Assembly: GCF_954871325.1 (NCBI RefSeq)
Contig: NC_088777.1
Span: 34,387,366 to 34,451,365 of the forward strand
Direction: 5' to 3'
Source of the DNA: Gordionus sp. m RMFG-2023
Lineage: Eukaryota; Nematomorpha; Gordioida; Chordodea; Parachordodidae
DNA length: 64,000 bases
The position numbers and the translations under genes were made by a program. The notes beneath the pieces were generated by a model. It did not search any database. It was not told the origin of the DNA and saw only the letters and a list, made by a program, of their open reading frames with translations. Every line of letters starts with the position of its first letter. The stretch's first letter is position 1. Of this stretch, positions 46,112 through 59,189 are shown piece by piece.

Positions 46112-47590
46112 TTAACCATTAGCTCGGTCTCTAATGTTGTTAAAGCAATCCTTTTTCCAGGCAGTCTTCATCACGCTAAAAATGCGCTCGGATGAGGCAA
46201 TAAATGAGGTAAAGAAGACATACTCGCAATTTTTATCCAAGCATGGGGATTTATTGTTATTACGAAAAAATTCTACCAGTTTCTCCTCTACTTTTAGACA
46301 ATCTAACTTTAAGTATTCTGGCGAATCATAAAAAATAGAGAGAATTACAATCTCCTCAAACAAGACATCAATGTCTTTCGGTATTTTAATATATTTATTA
46401 AATTATAAAAACCATCAATTGAAGGTTTCTGTTTCAAGGTCATAATATTTATATATTTGTAAATAGAGTTATTAAAATCAAATTTTGATTTTAAATATTC
46501 TAAAATTGTCTTAATAAAAATATCTGCTTCATTTAAAAATGTATTAATTAGAGTATTATTTGAACATTTAATATTTTTAGCAATAGCGCCATAAAATTTA
46601 TTATCAATTTTTAACTGTAGAGATGAACAGAGCTGTAGGATAATTTTGTGAACCTTTATTAATAAAGAATATTTTGATTGCAACAGAATATTAACTACAT
46701 GAATTAGATTTCCTACATGTGAAACTAATCCCAAATATGCTTCTGCCATTTCATACTCGAAAAAATTTTTCAAAATTTTCGGACAGCTTTTAAATATTTA
46801 AGAACTATTTTTTTTAAGGGTTTGTAAAATTTTAAAACTCCATCGATGGCAGGTATTATGACAACCACCTGATAGGTATATATCGCAACAACTCACACCA
46901 TTCCAAGTCAGACCACTCCATCAACTCTTTTAATTCATTAACTCTTTTAGTTAATGGATTAAATTCGTTAAAACATCTCATCATAATTATTTCGACATCC
47001 ACATGCTGCCTTAATTCGAAATACACTTTGGTTTTTGCCAAAATTTACAGAGGCATTATCAGCGCATAAAGCTGACATGCAATTCATTGATAACCCTGAA
47101 TCAGCTATATTTATATTATGTGGTTAGCTTAGCTACATCTTTGGATTTTTTACTATCCGAGGAAAACAAAAATTAACAGTTTTATTGAAATGTTCTTATT
47201 CTTGTTAAAATAGCTTACCCTTATTAGATGTATCTGTCAGAATTGCATATGGTTGTCCATCTTTCAAATCGTCTAGAATTGATCTCTAGGATTCAGGTAC
47301 TAAAACACTTGTGATAACCTTGCTCATTTTTGTTCTACCACAACAAGTAAGGTTTGCACTTATATTGGAGTCGTTAAATATCATGGGAAAAAGATTCGAC
47401 CCACATTATGATTATATAGCTCTGTGAATGTTGAACTACATGATAGATGTATACAACTGTAGTTGCATCTCTATTATTTATTCTTTTGGAGAATATTTTT
47501 GTATTGCAATCGATGTTGATATACTCCCCTGTATGATGAATGAAGTGATGTTGATTTATTATTGGATAAAAATAAAACAAGATAGAAAGA
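46112..47590 (-). pseudogene. hAT transposase, inner copy, broken
   Basis: Open pieces are 47041-46856 (VEIIMMRCFNEFNPLTKRVN), 46773-46345 (142 codons, KNFFEYEMAEAYLGLVSHVG and onward) and 46363-46112, which ends FIASSERIFSVMKTAW then NNIRDRANG and a stop. The last is the hAT C-terminal dimerisation motif. Upstream, 47580-47374 holds HVVQHSQSYI, matching the outer copy's start. It is the best-preserved transposase of this family here, with only a few breaks. Confidence 0.78.
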
Positions 47591-47823
47591 AATTTACAAA
47601 CTAGACATGTTTTTCGAATAAATATTTAAAATCTATTTTAAAAATATAATATAATCAATTACTGTTTCTCAAAATTATTTATATATTAAAAACGTTAAAA
47701 ACTTTTTAACAAAATTGCGGGAGAAATTAAAAAATTGCGGTAGTTTGCGTAAGAGAGATGTCTGCGTTTAAACTAAAAAATTGCGGGAGTCTCCCGCTGA
47801 TGGGGGGAGACATGGCAACCCTG

Positions 47824-49478
47824 ACTTTAACAACTTAGAGGCCGAGATAATGGTTAAACAAATTTATAATATATCATGCCTGAAATTTTATAAATATCTC
47901 AATAACGATGGTAAACGTTTAGTTCCATTATTTAAATCTCAAATAAAATATAATTAACATTCTATTTAATTTTCCATATTTTTTTATTTATTCATTCGCA
48001 TAAAATAAATATATTTTTTACATTGTATATCAAAAATAGAGAGCATTACAATATCCTCAAACAAGACATCAATGTCTATCGTTATTTCAAAAATATTTGA
48101 ACATTTTCATAGTTTTAGCAATGGCGCCATAAAATTTATTGTCAATTTTTAACTGTAAAGATTAACACATCTGCAGCATAATTTTGTGAATCTTTGTCAA
48201 GATTCTTTTGATTGCCACTGCACATTAACAGTATGTAGTAGATTTCCTACATGTGAAATCATTCCTAAATATACTTCTGCCATTCATTATTGAAAAAAAT
48301 TTTCAAAATGTTAGGACAGCTTTTATGATCTTTATTTAAGAAATATTTAAAGGTTTATAAAATTTTAAAATTCTATAGATGGCGGGTATTAGGAACATAT
48401 CGCAACCAACATTGTGCTGACTCAATTCTGTAAATACACTCTGGGTTTTTCCAAATTCACTGAGGCATTATCAGATCAGAAAGTTGACATGTAATTTATT
48501 GATAATCCTGAATCTGCTATATTTATTATTATATGGTTAGCTATGTCTTTGGATTTTTCACTATTTGAGGGAAAAAAATTTAATAGTTTTCTTGAAACGT
48601 CCTTAATTTTGTTGAAATAGCGAAGGATCAAAAGAAATATTTAAATATTTCCCTTATTAGATGCATCTGTTAGAATATTGCATATGTATGCCCATCTTTC
48701 AAATCGTCAAGAATTGACCTCCTGAATTCAGGTTCTAAAACATTGATGATATCCTTGCTCATTTTTGTTCTTCAAATAGTTTTCATTTATCTTGGAGTCG
48801 TTAAATATTATGGGGAAAGATTCTACCTACATTGTAAGGATAAGTAGCTCTGTGAATGTTGTACTACAAGATAAATGATTACTATTGCTGCAACCATAGT
48901 TGCATTTGTATTATTTCTTATTTTTGGAGAATATTTATGTTTTGCAATGGATGTAGATACACTCTCCTGCACTGATTATTATAATGTGATGAATAATAAA
49001 TAAAATAATTATCATTAAATGAGTACAATATTACCTTATTATGTATTTAAACGTGATACGTGATAATTAAGCACTTTCCTATAATGTCATACACACACAA
49101 GGTAGATTTCCAATTTCGGATGTTTTGCGGGACATTCGCCATAAAATATGTTTTTTACATTGTAAAATTAAAATCGTCTGTTTTTTTATAAAATTTTATC
49201 TTTATTTTAATAAATCAAGATGTTATTTCATTGTGAAAAATAGTTACCGAATTTGTATTTATTTAAACTAATTATAAAAAATAATAGGCGGCTAATTAAG
49301 TCAATTTAAAATCCCGGCCCGGCCGAGATTTTGCGGGCCTTTTTTAACAAATTTTTTATTTCTACCGTAATTTTCATATTTCTCCCGCAGTTTTCATATT
49401 TCTCCCGCAATTTTCATATTTCTCCCGCGAAATACCAAATTTCTCCCGCAATTTGAAAATTTTGACCTGGAAACCCTG
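47824..49478 (-). pseudogene. 3' half of the outer hAT, with inverted transposase relic
   Basis: After the last plus-strand codons (47824-47865) this half is the reverse complement of 44521-46110. It includes a decayed transposase copy in minus orientation (about 48970-48010) and the 3' terminus with four 'tttctcccgc' units at 49370-49450. The GC-rich hairpin 'tcccggcccggccgaga' lies at 49313-49329, with its mirror at 44650-44670. Confidence 0.65.
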
Positions 49479-50863
49479 GCATGAGATAGGGAAATGGGAA
49501 AGTGAAATACGGTTGTTGCAAGGAGAAGGGAGTTTTGTGTATGATCCCTGCCCGAGAGTATGGTTTAATTTGATTGGAAAGGTAGTATCAATGTTGTTTG
49601 ATAGAGAAGCGGCGATATCGGTGATGGGATGTGAGATCCTAAATTATGGCCGAGGGGAGTTATAAGTAAAGAGGAGATTTGTGTGAGGCAGTTTGATGGA
49701 TCGGAAATAACGGTCATGTAGGCCGAGTAAAAATTGGGGATTTGTATACGGGGGAGCTACAAGTGCTGAATTTGTAGATAATGGATCCGAGAGTAAAACA
49801 GTGTTGGGATGGGATTGGATCAAGAGAGTTGGTCCGGCGTACGATTTTTGGGGAGTATTTGCGAGAGGGTATATTTGTACCCATGGATAGCGAAGGTAGA
49901 AATGTAATCATGAAAACAGTGTGGGATGAATGGGAGGAAATGGAGCTGAGAGGTATGGTCAAGTGAATGGAATGAAGGGATAACATTGAGATGAATGAAG
50001 GCGAGTCGCTAAATTGGGGAGAAAGTGAGTGAATTACAGTGAAAGATTGTGTAGATGCGATGAGAGAAAGTCAAATGTTGGGAAAAATGGAAAAGGGGAG
50101 TAGTGACCACAAGTTCGAGGTGTGGGAAATGGAGAATTACAGTGCGATGAGGTGCAAGAACAAGAAAAAGAAGGGAGGAGGACAGGATTAGAATGTTTGC
50201 AGAAAGAAATCGAGAGTTTGGCAAAGGAATATAATGAAATTTTTAGTGAGGGGTTGGGTTGTTTGAGAGATTATGAAGTTGAAATACGGATGAAGTATGG
50301 ATGTGTGCCAAAATATTGTGCTGTTCGTAGAGTACCTTTTAAGGGGAGGCAGGAGGTGAGAGTTAGATCGCTGGATAAACGAAGGCATAGTGGGCCCGGC
50401 TGAGTACAGCGAGTGGGAGACGCCTTTGGTGCGGTTTTGTGCAAATTTCTGGGTAACGTTGAATCCATGGGTGGTTGAGGTAAAATATTCGATATACCTA
50501 AGATCGAAGAAATATTAGAAAGGAGGCAGGTATTTTTCTAAGGTAGATTTTTCGAATGCATATTTGCAGTTGCGGGTAAGAAAGGAGATGCAGAAATTGT
50601 TGACGATAACCACGCCAAAAGAGTTGTTCGCCTTTCGTAGGTTGCCGTTTGGGGAGCATTTCCGCGCTCATATTTCAGGCTAACGATGGCGGCAGTGTTT
50701 CATGGATTATAAGTAGTATTTTATTATATGGATGATGTGTTGGTAACGTGGGTCACGCCGGAGCAACACAATCAAAGGTAGTATTTCAGAGAATCCGAGA
50801 GAAGAGATTGCGAGAGAGTAGATAGAAAAGTATACTGGGAGTAATGGAGGTTATGTATTTAGT

Positions 50864-52901
50864 CAGGCGCGTAAGCAGGAATTTGGTCTGAGGAAGGGGG
50901 GGGGATAATAAAATTTTTTAAAAAATATTATTGTTTTTTTAAAATATCAAGCATAAATTTATTAAGACTAATAACTATTTCTAATACACAATTTTAAATT
51001 AATGTGAATTATAAAAAAATTATATGTATAAACCGGCATATAAAAAACTATAAAATAAATGTGAATTAAAAAATATTAAACGGATATAACTGGCAGTATA
51101 TGAAAAACTATAAATTAAATGTGAATTAAAATATAAAGTGAATATAACCACTATAAGAATCACTTAAATGACCCAAAATAAAAATTTGAATTTTTTGAGC
51201 CTTTAAAATTTATATATAAAGTATAAAAATCTAAATGTTAGAAATATAAATTAATACACAAAAAGTTTCTTAGGAATATTGTATTTTGTATGTTATATAT
51301 TTACAATGTAAAATCCAATCTTCGTTGGGATTGTGCTAATTTTTTAATTATCTCATCCTTGCTTGTCGTCAAATGCCTATGAATATTCAAAAGATCCAAA
51401 CCTTTCAATTTACTTTCAGAAGTTGTACTTCTTGGTATGTTTTTCAGGGACCTGCAGGCCCGGCCCCCAGGCCAGACCATATTTTAATTTTTTAAAATAT
51501 ACCCGGGCTGGGCCCAATTTTTTTTAAAAAACACCCGGGCCGAGTCTAAATTTTTTTAAAAAAATATCCGGGTCGGGCTGTATATTTTAAAACAGCCTAT
51601 ATTTAAAATCGTTATTATTAGCTATAAAAATCAAAAATATATATAATTTAATTTTTAAAAATCCGGGCCGGGCATGAAAATTTTATTTTAAAAACAGCAG
51701 GGCCGGGCCTGAATTTTATTTTAAAAAAATCTGGGCCGTGCCATAAAAATGGTACCTCTACAGGGCTCTCTTATTCTTCTTAAAAAAGAGAATGTTCTCT
51801 CATTAGTTTACTAATGAGAAGAGTTGCTAAGATATATAAACCCTTTTAATACATAAAGAATATAATCTAAAATGTTTTTGAAATAATGAAGAGCATCCAT
51901 AGCATTTTTTGGGACTATATCATCCATAGTTAATCTTATAAACATAGTTATTCAACTAATAAGGCAACATAAGATACTTTAACATCTTCATGATAAAAAT
52001 CTAACAAATATTTTTTTCTATCACAATCTGAAAAAGGTTGGGAAAGCTTTTATGGAAGTAATATTATCAGATTGGTAAGTGTTGCATGATGAATTACAAA
52101 CCATTCATTTATTTGGGTTATAAATATATAGATATACCCTTCTACTGATCCTATATTAATGTTTTAACGATGAGCTTGCTTTGCTTTAAGTCGAGGGAGA
52201 CAAATAATAAACACGTATAGCTCTGCTTTTGACTCAACAATAACATATAAAATATGAAATTTTTCAGCAACATTAGCCTTAATATCCCTGAGTTCTAATA
52301 AAATGCTCTCAACTATTCTCATCTTCTTAATCAAGTCAATGTCATGTTTTTGAAAAGTAATATATAAAATAGTTGTATAATTAAATAATACATTCTAATG
52401 GGAAAAAAAATTTGGAATAAGCATTGAATCCAATAATTTTATTGCTTCTGAGGAAATATTTCTTTCAGACCATTTTGATATTCCAGTAATAGCAAATAAT
52501 CTCTAACTCCATAAAAGCTGTTACTGCTTGATGGCGGAGAGTCTATCTCGATAAGGTTGTAATTTTTTTCTCCCTGTTGGACAAGAAGTTTCAGAAATAA
52601 TTATCATTTGACTATAAATTTGGAAATAGTATAAATATTATGCCACTAAAAATTTGAAAGTAAAGTAAATATTACGCCGGAAAACTTGAAATCGAAATTA
52701 ATTGATAAAATAACTTAGTAGATGAATGTGATAATAAATGTAATTAAATATATATTTAATATAAGATAGGAATAAATATTAACAAATATAAATTAATATA
52801 AACAATAATATTTATGAGAAATATATCCGGCATTTGCATTTTTTTGGCTTTGGGGAAGATTTGCCCCCTGTACCCTCACCCCTCCGCTGCGTACACGTCT
52901 G
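50864..52901 (-). mobile_element. hAT, CAGGCNCGTA ends, 2.0 kb, inside the Gypsy fossil
   Basis: The ends are CAGGCGCGTAAGCAGG and, reversed, CAGACGTGTACGCAGC. The flanks are TATTTAGT (50856-50863) and TATTTAGG (52902-52909), with one mismatch. It is the reverse of 28336-30349 along its whole length, including the transposase relic (AACGAAGATTGG region at 51310, 'gaatgttctctcattagttt' at 51790) and the MITE at 51445-51770. It was inserted after the Gypsy element. Confidence 0.88.
51445..51770. mobile_element. CCTGCAG-type MITE inside the 2-kb hAT
   Basis: The ends are CAGGGACCTGCAGGCCCGG and, reversed, AGAGCCCTGTAGAGG. The middle holds a repeated 'gggccgggc' word about six times, more than in the copy at 29510-29761, so the GC-rich part has expanded or the other shrank. 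Its flanks match those of the sister copy. Confidence 0.8.
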
Positions 52902-53163
52902 TATTTAGGTCATCGGATAAATGGAGTGAAAGTGCGGCCGCAGGATAAAAATATGATTGGAATTGAGAATATAATGAAGCAGCGGGATGGTAAATTAATG
53001 TTATCGGTTTGTTGAGAATTTTGCCGAAGTGGCAGCGCCGTTGTTCAAGTTATTGAAAACGGAGGTAAGATTCGAGTAGGGAGATGAGCAAGATGCGGCG
53101 TTTGAATGTCTGAAGAACAAAATTTGGGAGGAGCCAATTTTGGTATGAACAACGAGTTGAAGG

Positions 53164-55159
53164 CAATGGCGTCGCTAAAGAAGCGCAGGGGCTCGAGCCC
53201 CTTAAAAAATTTGAATAGCCCCCTGAAGCAAAAAATTTTTTTTAATGGAATCTTAACCCCTTGTACTAAAAATAAATTTTTTTGATTGCCCCCTTAAAGA
53301 TTTCTTTTATAATTCTATTAAGTAAAATATAGATTTGATTTTATTATTTAAAAATTATAAGACTATCTATTTATTTATTAAATGAATTCTATTTTAAATA
53401 TTAGATTAAATTAATACATATAAATTATATTTTCACTATGTCAGCTAGCAATCAAATTTTGTGTTAAAAATAGAATATCAATATCACTCACTAAATATTA
53501 ATTTAGCATTAACAGTTGAAGCTTAATTGACTATTATTATTTAAATTATTTTATAACCCTAATTAAATAAATATAATCATTTATTAATTGAAAACTAAAA
53601 AATATTTAATATTGTAATTAGCAGAGTTCAAAATGACTAATCAATTGTATATTTATTTTTAAATTTTATTATCATACCTATTCCTAAAAATACTTTCAAG
53701 TCCAAATAAGTATAATAAAAAGTAAGTAAGTTGACATATTGTTTATCCTCTATTATATACAGTTGTTTATAAAATATTAGATAAAATGCCACTTTTATAG
53801 ACGTATTTGACAGTTATAATATATTACAGCTAATATTATAATGAATTTTAATAAATGTTTTTGATAATAAATATAGTAACAATTTGCTTTCAAGTATTTA
53901 ACGCCATCTATTTAGTTATAAATAATTTTAAAAATTAAACATTTTATTATTCATCCTACAATAAATGTAATAAATTTGATATCTTTTCTTTTTTATGTTA
54001 GGAAAGCTTTTTTTTCCTTTTTCAAAAAACAGTTTTGAGTTAAATTTTTAATACAAAAGTATATTTTTGATATTTTTACAAAGTACCATTATTTTAATAT
54101 ATAATATACCAACTAGAGGTGATGCTATAATATATAAAATCTTAATTGCATCATCATATCATTCTGGTCCTTATTTTATAGTTCCAAAGTGTTTCATTTC
54201 TAATATGGCCTCCTTGCCGTGTAAATAACTCAAGGCTTCAATATATTTGCACAATTATTTCTTCCAAAGATTTTTAGTGTTTTGTTTTTATTTTATCAAT
54301 TTATCCAACATAATAAATTTTGATACTAGTTTACATCGTGAATGTCATTGTTATTACTGCAAATTAACCAGCATCTATTATTTGTGTTGCTATGTAATTT
54401 AAGATTATTACTACAACGGCTGAAAGCATATGATTGCATATTTTAGATAAACAATAATGGTCAACTGTGTAGTCGTTTACATATATACATCATTTAAAAT
54501 GGACAATAATTTTCTCGATTACTTATCTAGCTACCATCATGTCATCTAAAAGGAAGCTCTAACCATTTAGTAGTTTTATGATTTAGATTGGTCGTTTATA
54601 CTCTCTTCTTCAAGAATTGTTGATTTGGTTTAGGGCTATAAATTTTTCCTTATTAGTCCATTCTATAAATGTGTAAAGGTAACAGAGATTTATATTAGTT
54701 TGATAACCTTTTGTCAATGTAAGTTGCTAAGAATTATATTATTGCATTATGTGGTTTTTAAAAACTATTATCAATTGAGACATATGTATGAATTAATTAA
54801 TATTTTTTATCCCTTGTAATTCTTTAGACCAAATTTTTATATATCAGCAATTGAAAATATTTTATACTGTATAGATTTTGTATTAAAAAGTTTTAATTTT
54901 AGAAATGTCTTGTATTGTTTTAATTATTTATATGCCAGATTATTTTGTATGCATAATATAATAAATGAGAAAATTAAAATTCAGAATAATTGTTGAGAGT
55001 TAACAAATTTAAAAAAAGTATACTATGTTAATATAAAACCCGGCCGAAGGTGGAACACAAGTGGGCCGAAGGCCTGCAAATTAAAAGCATGGGGGCGAAG
55101 CCCCCCATAAATTTTTTTTTAGTTGAGCCCCTGAGATTGTAAAGGCTAGCGACGCCCCT
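53164..55159. mobile_element. hAT-like, CAGKGGCGTC type, 2.0 kb, inside the Gypsy fossil
   Basis: The ends are CAATGGCGTCGCTAAAG and, reversed, CAGGGGCGTCGCTAGCC. The flanks are GTTGAAGG (53156-53163) and GTTGGAGG (55160-55167), with one mismatch. It matches the outer parts of 10706-15721. No transposase frame is readable; a short ATG-led MSSKRKL is seen at about 54537, also present at 15280. GC-rich hairpins lie at 55040-55075 and 55089-55107. It is non-autonomous and younger than the Gypsy fossil. Confidence 0.87.
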
Positions 55160-56560
55160 GGTTGGAGGTGGTTCTGGCAGTGGATTCATCATTTGTTTGG
55201 TCTGCGATTGAGTTATATACGGATCACAAGCCGTTGATACATTTGTTTAAAAAAAATAAAAAAGATTTGAAGATATCTCAGAGGTTACAGAGGTGGTTGT
55301 TGGTGGTAATGAATGAGTTTTGATTTGACGTTGAAATATCGAAGGGGTCGAGAGAATTATTTTCCTACATTATTTCAAGATGTGGAGCAGGTGAAGATGC
55401 CGAGGACAAAGGTGTGATGGTGAGGAAGAGATAGAGGATAGTTATGGTAAGGACGAATTTAAAAAGTGGCCCGTTGAGCTGGGAAAAAATTCGCGCGGCG
55501 ACTATGAAAGATAGAGATTTGAGTGGTGCAAAGGAATGCATAATGTGACAGGCCATGGCGAGATGGGGATAAAAGATACAAGAGTGTGGAAAAAGAATTA
55601 ACAGTATTTGATAATTGTGTAGTGTAGGGGAATAGAGCGGTGGTACCCAATAGGCTGAGAGAAGCTGCGATGGTAATGTTGCATGATGGGCATCAGGGAG
55701 TGGAACGGATGAAACAATGAGGCCTCGAATATGTGTGGTGGCCGGAAATGAATGAAGAAATTGAGAGACTGGTTAAGCAATATGTAGTGTGTATTACCTA
55801 GGCCAGTATGCTAGCGAGGGATAAAAAAGTAGATGGCCAAAAGCGCCAGGGCTCTGGGAGAGAATACAAGTAGCCTTCTTTAAGTTTGATAGGAAAGAGT
55901 ATTTCCTGATAGTAGATGCATATTCTAAGTGGGTCGAGTGAGATTGTAGGTATATTGACAATGAAATTGTGGTCAGAAAATTGATAAATTTATGTACGAA
56001 GTTCGGAGTGGCCAAGGTAATCGTGTCCGATGGAGGTCCAGCCATTAGTAGAGAAGGGTTCGGGAATCTTGTTTGGAGAGTGGAGCGAAGCATGTGCTGG
56101 CGCCACCTTATCATCCGAGCTCGAATGGGCAGGCTAAGAGAATGGTGGGAGTTGTGAAAAGTTGGTAGAGGAAGGCCAAATTTGGAGAAGGTGAGATATG
56201 AATATAGGTGGCATATTATAATAGAACGCGATTGGATTGAATGCATTGCGGCCAGGAAATGAGAAGGAAGGGGAAAAGATTAAACAGGTAATGGGGGGAA
56301 GCTTGAGGTAGGTCACACTGTGTGGGTCAGGTTGTATAAAAGTAAAAAAATGGGAATCGGGAATGGTGGTCGAAAAAATGGGTGGAATGCTGTGCCGTAT
56401 AAGGTTTTCGGATGGGAGAATAGGGGTCAGACTTATTGACCAACTGAGAAGGGGAATTGAACCAAGGCGGTTACGGTCCGAAAGTGGAGGACGGAGATGA
56501 AAGGGGAGTGGATGACCCGGAGTTTTGTTATTTTTATAATTTTTCTTTAATGTCATTGAA

Positions 56561-59189
56561 AAATCAACTGGTTCCTCTTCTCCAGAGAATGGTATATATA
56601 TATATATTATTGTTGTTATCTTTTAATAATTATAAATTTTTATATGCATATATTCCTTCTTAAAGTAAATTTCGCATTCTCCAATATATAATGTCTCAAC
56701 CAGTGAGCTATATAAATAAGAAAAATATGATGTCTAAAAATGTATCTTATCCTGATTATCGAAGTCTTTATGCAATTATATATTTTCGCAAATTAATTTA
56801 ATCTTATAGTCAAATATGTGTCTTATTTCATAAAATGTTATATCGTTTATATTTTATTGAAGGATTTATTTTTGTAGAAACGTAACGAAATCTAAGATCC
56901 GAGTAATGAAAAAAAAATGTATCGAAGTATTTTTTTTAATTTTTTGTAAATGTAGTGGGTGAAGGTGAGTAAAATTTAACGCCCAGGAAAACAGGAGGAA
57001 GTAGGAGTCGTTTTTGTAAGTTTGTGTAAAAGGGAAAAAGTAATAATGAGATATGTAAATTGATGTAAGTTAAGCTTAAATTGGTATATATATATGTTAT
57101 ATAAAGCATTAAGGAGTGTTTACCTTTTTTTTAAAAAAAAGTTGAATAGGGATAGAGGCTATAAGAGAATAAAATGGGATCATATTTAATTTTTTTTTTT
57201 AAAAAAAGGTAAAATATATATTTATGTTAAAGTTGCTTTATTTTAAAGAATTTTTTTTTGACAATTGAGGAATAAATGTGATTTATGATAGAGGAGTGTT
57301 TTGGATAGGGAACGGGAATAGTTGTTTTATAATTAAGTTTTGGTTTGGTAAATGTATTTAAGGAAAAAAAATTTTCTAAATTATTGTTGAGATTGGAAAG
57401 AGGATGTGAATAGTTGTTTTATAATTAAGTTTTGGTTTGCTAAAAAGTATTTAAGAAAATATGCTTTTTTTAAATTAATTTTTATATGGGTGCCCTTGAT
57501 TATTTATTTTATTTTTTTTAAAGGAAAAAAAATTTGAGTATTTTTACATGGTTATATAATAATTAAGTTTCTTAATATATTGATAGTGCTTTTAAGATAA
57601 GATTCATTTTATTTTATTTATCCCGTTGACTTATAGAAGACGAAAGAAGGAAAAGGGTTATGAAAATATTGCGGAACAAAAGAAGATTAAGTGGTCTGCT
57701 GAAAACAACTACTATGGTGAAAAGTATGACCAAAAGTAATGCAGCAGTCAGCAGAAGGGGCAGCAATTTAGTAGTTTGTAAACGGGGAAATATCATAATT
57801 GTGCTTTTTTTTTGTAAATTTATATGTATTTTTATCACACGCAATAATCTGGTTGTTAACCTAGGCGAATTTGTTTGGCTTGGGATTATAAGCTAATAAT
57901 GAGTCACGTTATTTGTATTTTGTAAGAATTATTTATTATTTATCTATTTTGTTATTATAAAAGATTTTTATTAGCATTTTTTTTTAAAAATTAATAAAAA
58001 TTATTCGGAAATTGTGTAAAATGGATATTCTCAAAGGCACAACCCAATAATTTAAAGAGTATTTTTTTAGAAGCTTAACGAGATCCGAGACTCTGGTAAT
58101 GAAAGAAAATAAAATTATATATATTCAAAAACTTATATCGAAATAAATATATTTGTTTTTTGGGCAGTGGGGGAAGGAGAGTATAATTTTATGGGTTTAT
58201 AAGTCATATACTGGATGAAATAAGAGTTTTTTTTAAGTTTTTTAAAAATAATAATATATATAATGATTTGAGGTAAGTTTAATTTTTATATATAGAAAAT
58301 ATTAAAGAATTGTGTAAAAGCATATATTTTTTTAGTTCATTTAATAATCATTGTTTGTAATATGCCGATAAAATATGAATAAAAATTTAGAAAGACCCGT
58401 AAGAATGAATAAGAATAATAGAATCCGATTTTTATTGAGATAACTACGAGAAAAAAAAATAGAGAAAATTTTTTTTGTAAAAGAGAAAAAAATATGTGAG
58501 TGATAGTGCTTTACGATAGAGGGTGTTGAGATTGGAAAGGGAATGGGAATAGTTGTTTTATAATTTAGTTTTGTGAACTATAGTTTTTATATGAAAAGGA
58601 TAAATTGTTATTGGTAAAAAGTATTGGAAAAAATTTATTACATTAATTTTTCTGTAGTGCCCTTGATTATTTAGAGTTTTTTTTTAAAAAATGTGGAATA
58701 TTTTTACGATGTAATATAATAATTAAATTTCGGGTATGACTAAATACTGTCTTGCTAAACTGTCTTGCTAAAAAGCAATTAATCATAATCAATCATAATT
58801 TGATGATATAATATCTTTTAAAAATATTTTTTCAAAAACATTTTTTTTATTTTACATAAATCAATTTTTAATTAATTAAAAAATTGATATTAAATATCAA
58901 ATAATTTAAAATTCTATTTTTACTTAATATTATTGGAAAAAAAATATATTTACTAGCTTATTACAACTTATATTTTATTTTTCAATTACAAAATTTAACA
59001 AATTTATATCCATAAGAGGGCGTTAAATACATAAATATGAAAATATATTCTAACCAGAATAAATATTGGATAGCGCTTTTTTGTATTTAGGTGTAAATAC
59101 ATGTAAAAAACCTAAAGAAAATTTAAAAAATAGAGGTTTCTTTGAGATTTAATTAATGAGTAGGTTTAGAAGCGAAAAATAGTAGAAAG
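56561..59189. repeat. AT-rich stretch with dispersed direct repeats
   Basis: The phrase 'aatagttgttttataattaagttttggtttg' in whole or part recurs near 57316, 57410 and 58549, preceded by 'gattggaaag'. 'cgagatccgaga' and 'ctaagatccgag' recur near 56892 and 58079. A weak open frame of 78 codons at 57660-57896 has no known domain. This may be the LTR side of the Gypsy fossil or an unknown repeat. No gene is supported. Confidence 0.45.

Larger units (their letters stand above)
44521..47823 (-). mobile_element. CAGGGTTGC-type hAT (inner copy), reversed, 3.3 kb
   Basis: Its 5' end is at the right (reversed CAGGGTTGCCATGTC at 47823) and its 3' end at the left (CAGGGTTGCAAGGTC at 44521). It therefore lies head against the outer copy. 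It sits inside the last codons of the outer transposase. The flanks are 'gattgctt' and 'actttaac', against an expected unbroken 'gattgctttaac', so only a few bases are duplicated. Confidence 0.75.
42816..49478 (+). mobile_element. CAGGGTTGC-type hAT (outer copy), split by an inverted relative
   Basis: The left end is CAGGGTTGCCATGTCTCCC and the right end, reversed, CAGGGTTTCCAGGTCAAAAT. The outer copy consists of 42816-44520 and 47824-49478 (about 3.36 kb). Between them lies a second, reversed element (44521-47823). The C-terminal transposase codons break at 44520 (AWKTDCF) and resume at 47824 (NNLEAEIMVK after FN), which shows the split. 'gcgggagaaat' repeats fill both ends. No 8-bp target duplication is seen at the outer ends, so the borders may have rearranged. 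Confidence 0.75.
49479..56560 (+). mobile_element. Ty3/Gypsy-type LTR retrotransposon fossil, split by two hATs
   Basis: A decayed pol region lies on the plus strand in three parts: 49479-50855, 52910-53155 and 55168-56560. The first has protease-RT regions (for example EIFSEGLGCLRDYEVEI), the second the end of RT, and the third RNase H and integrase-like DNA (for example RVVWPEMNEEIERL-type and DGGPAISREG-like words). It has many breaks and is old. The two intervals are hAT insertions with their own target duplications. LTRs were not identified. Its coding strand is G-rich compared with the AT-rich surroundings. Confidence 0.8.

Noticed and set aside
55365-56556. Minus-strand frames of 60-150 codons across the Gypsy fossil
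   Set aside because: They are antisense shadows of the G-rich pol region; Ser, Pro and His richness is the mark of reading the opposite strand.
57614-57896. Frames of 76 and 78 codons on opposite strands
   Set aside because: No domain, no splice or start context, and dispersed repeats lie around them.
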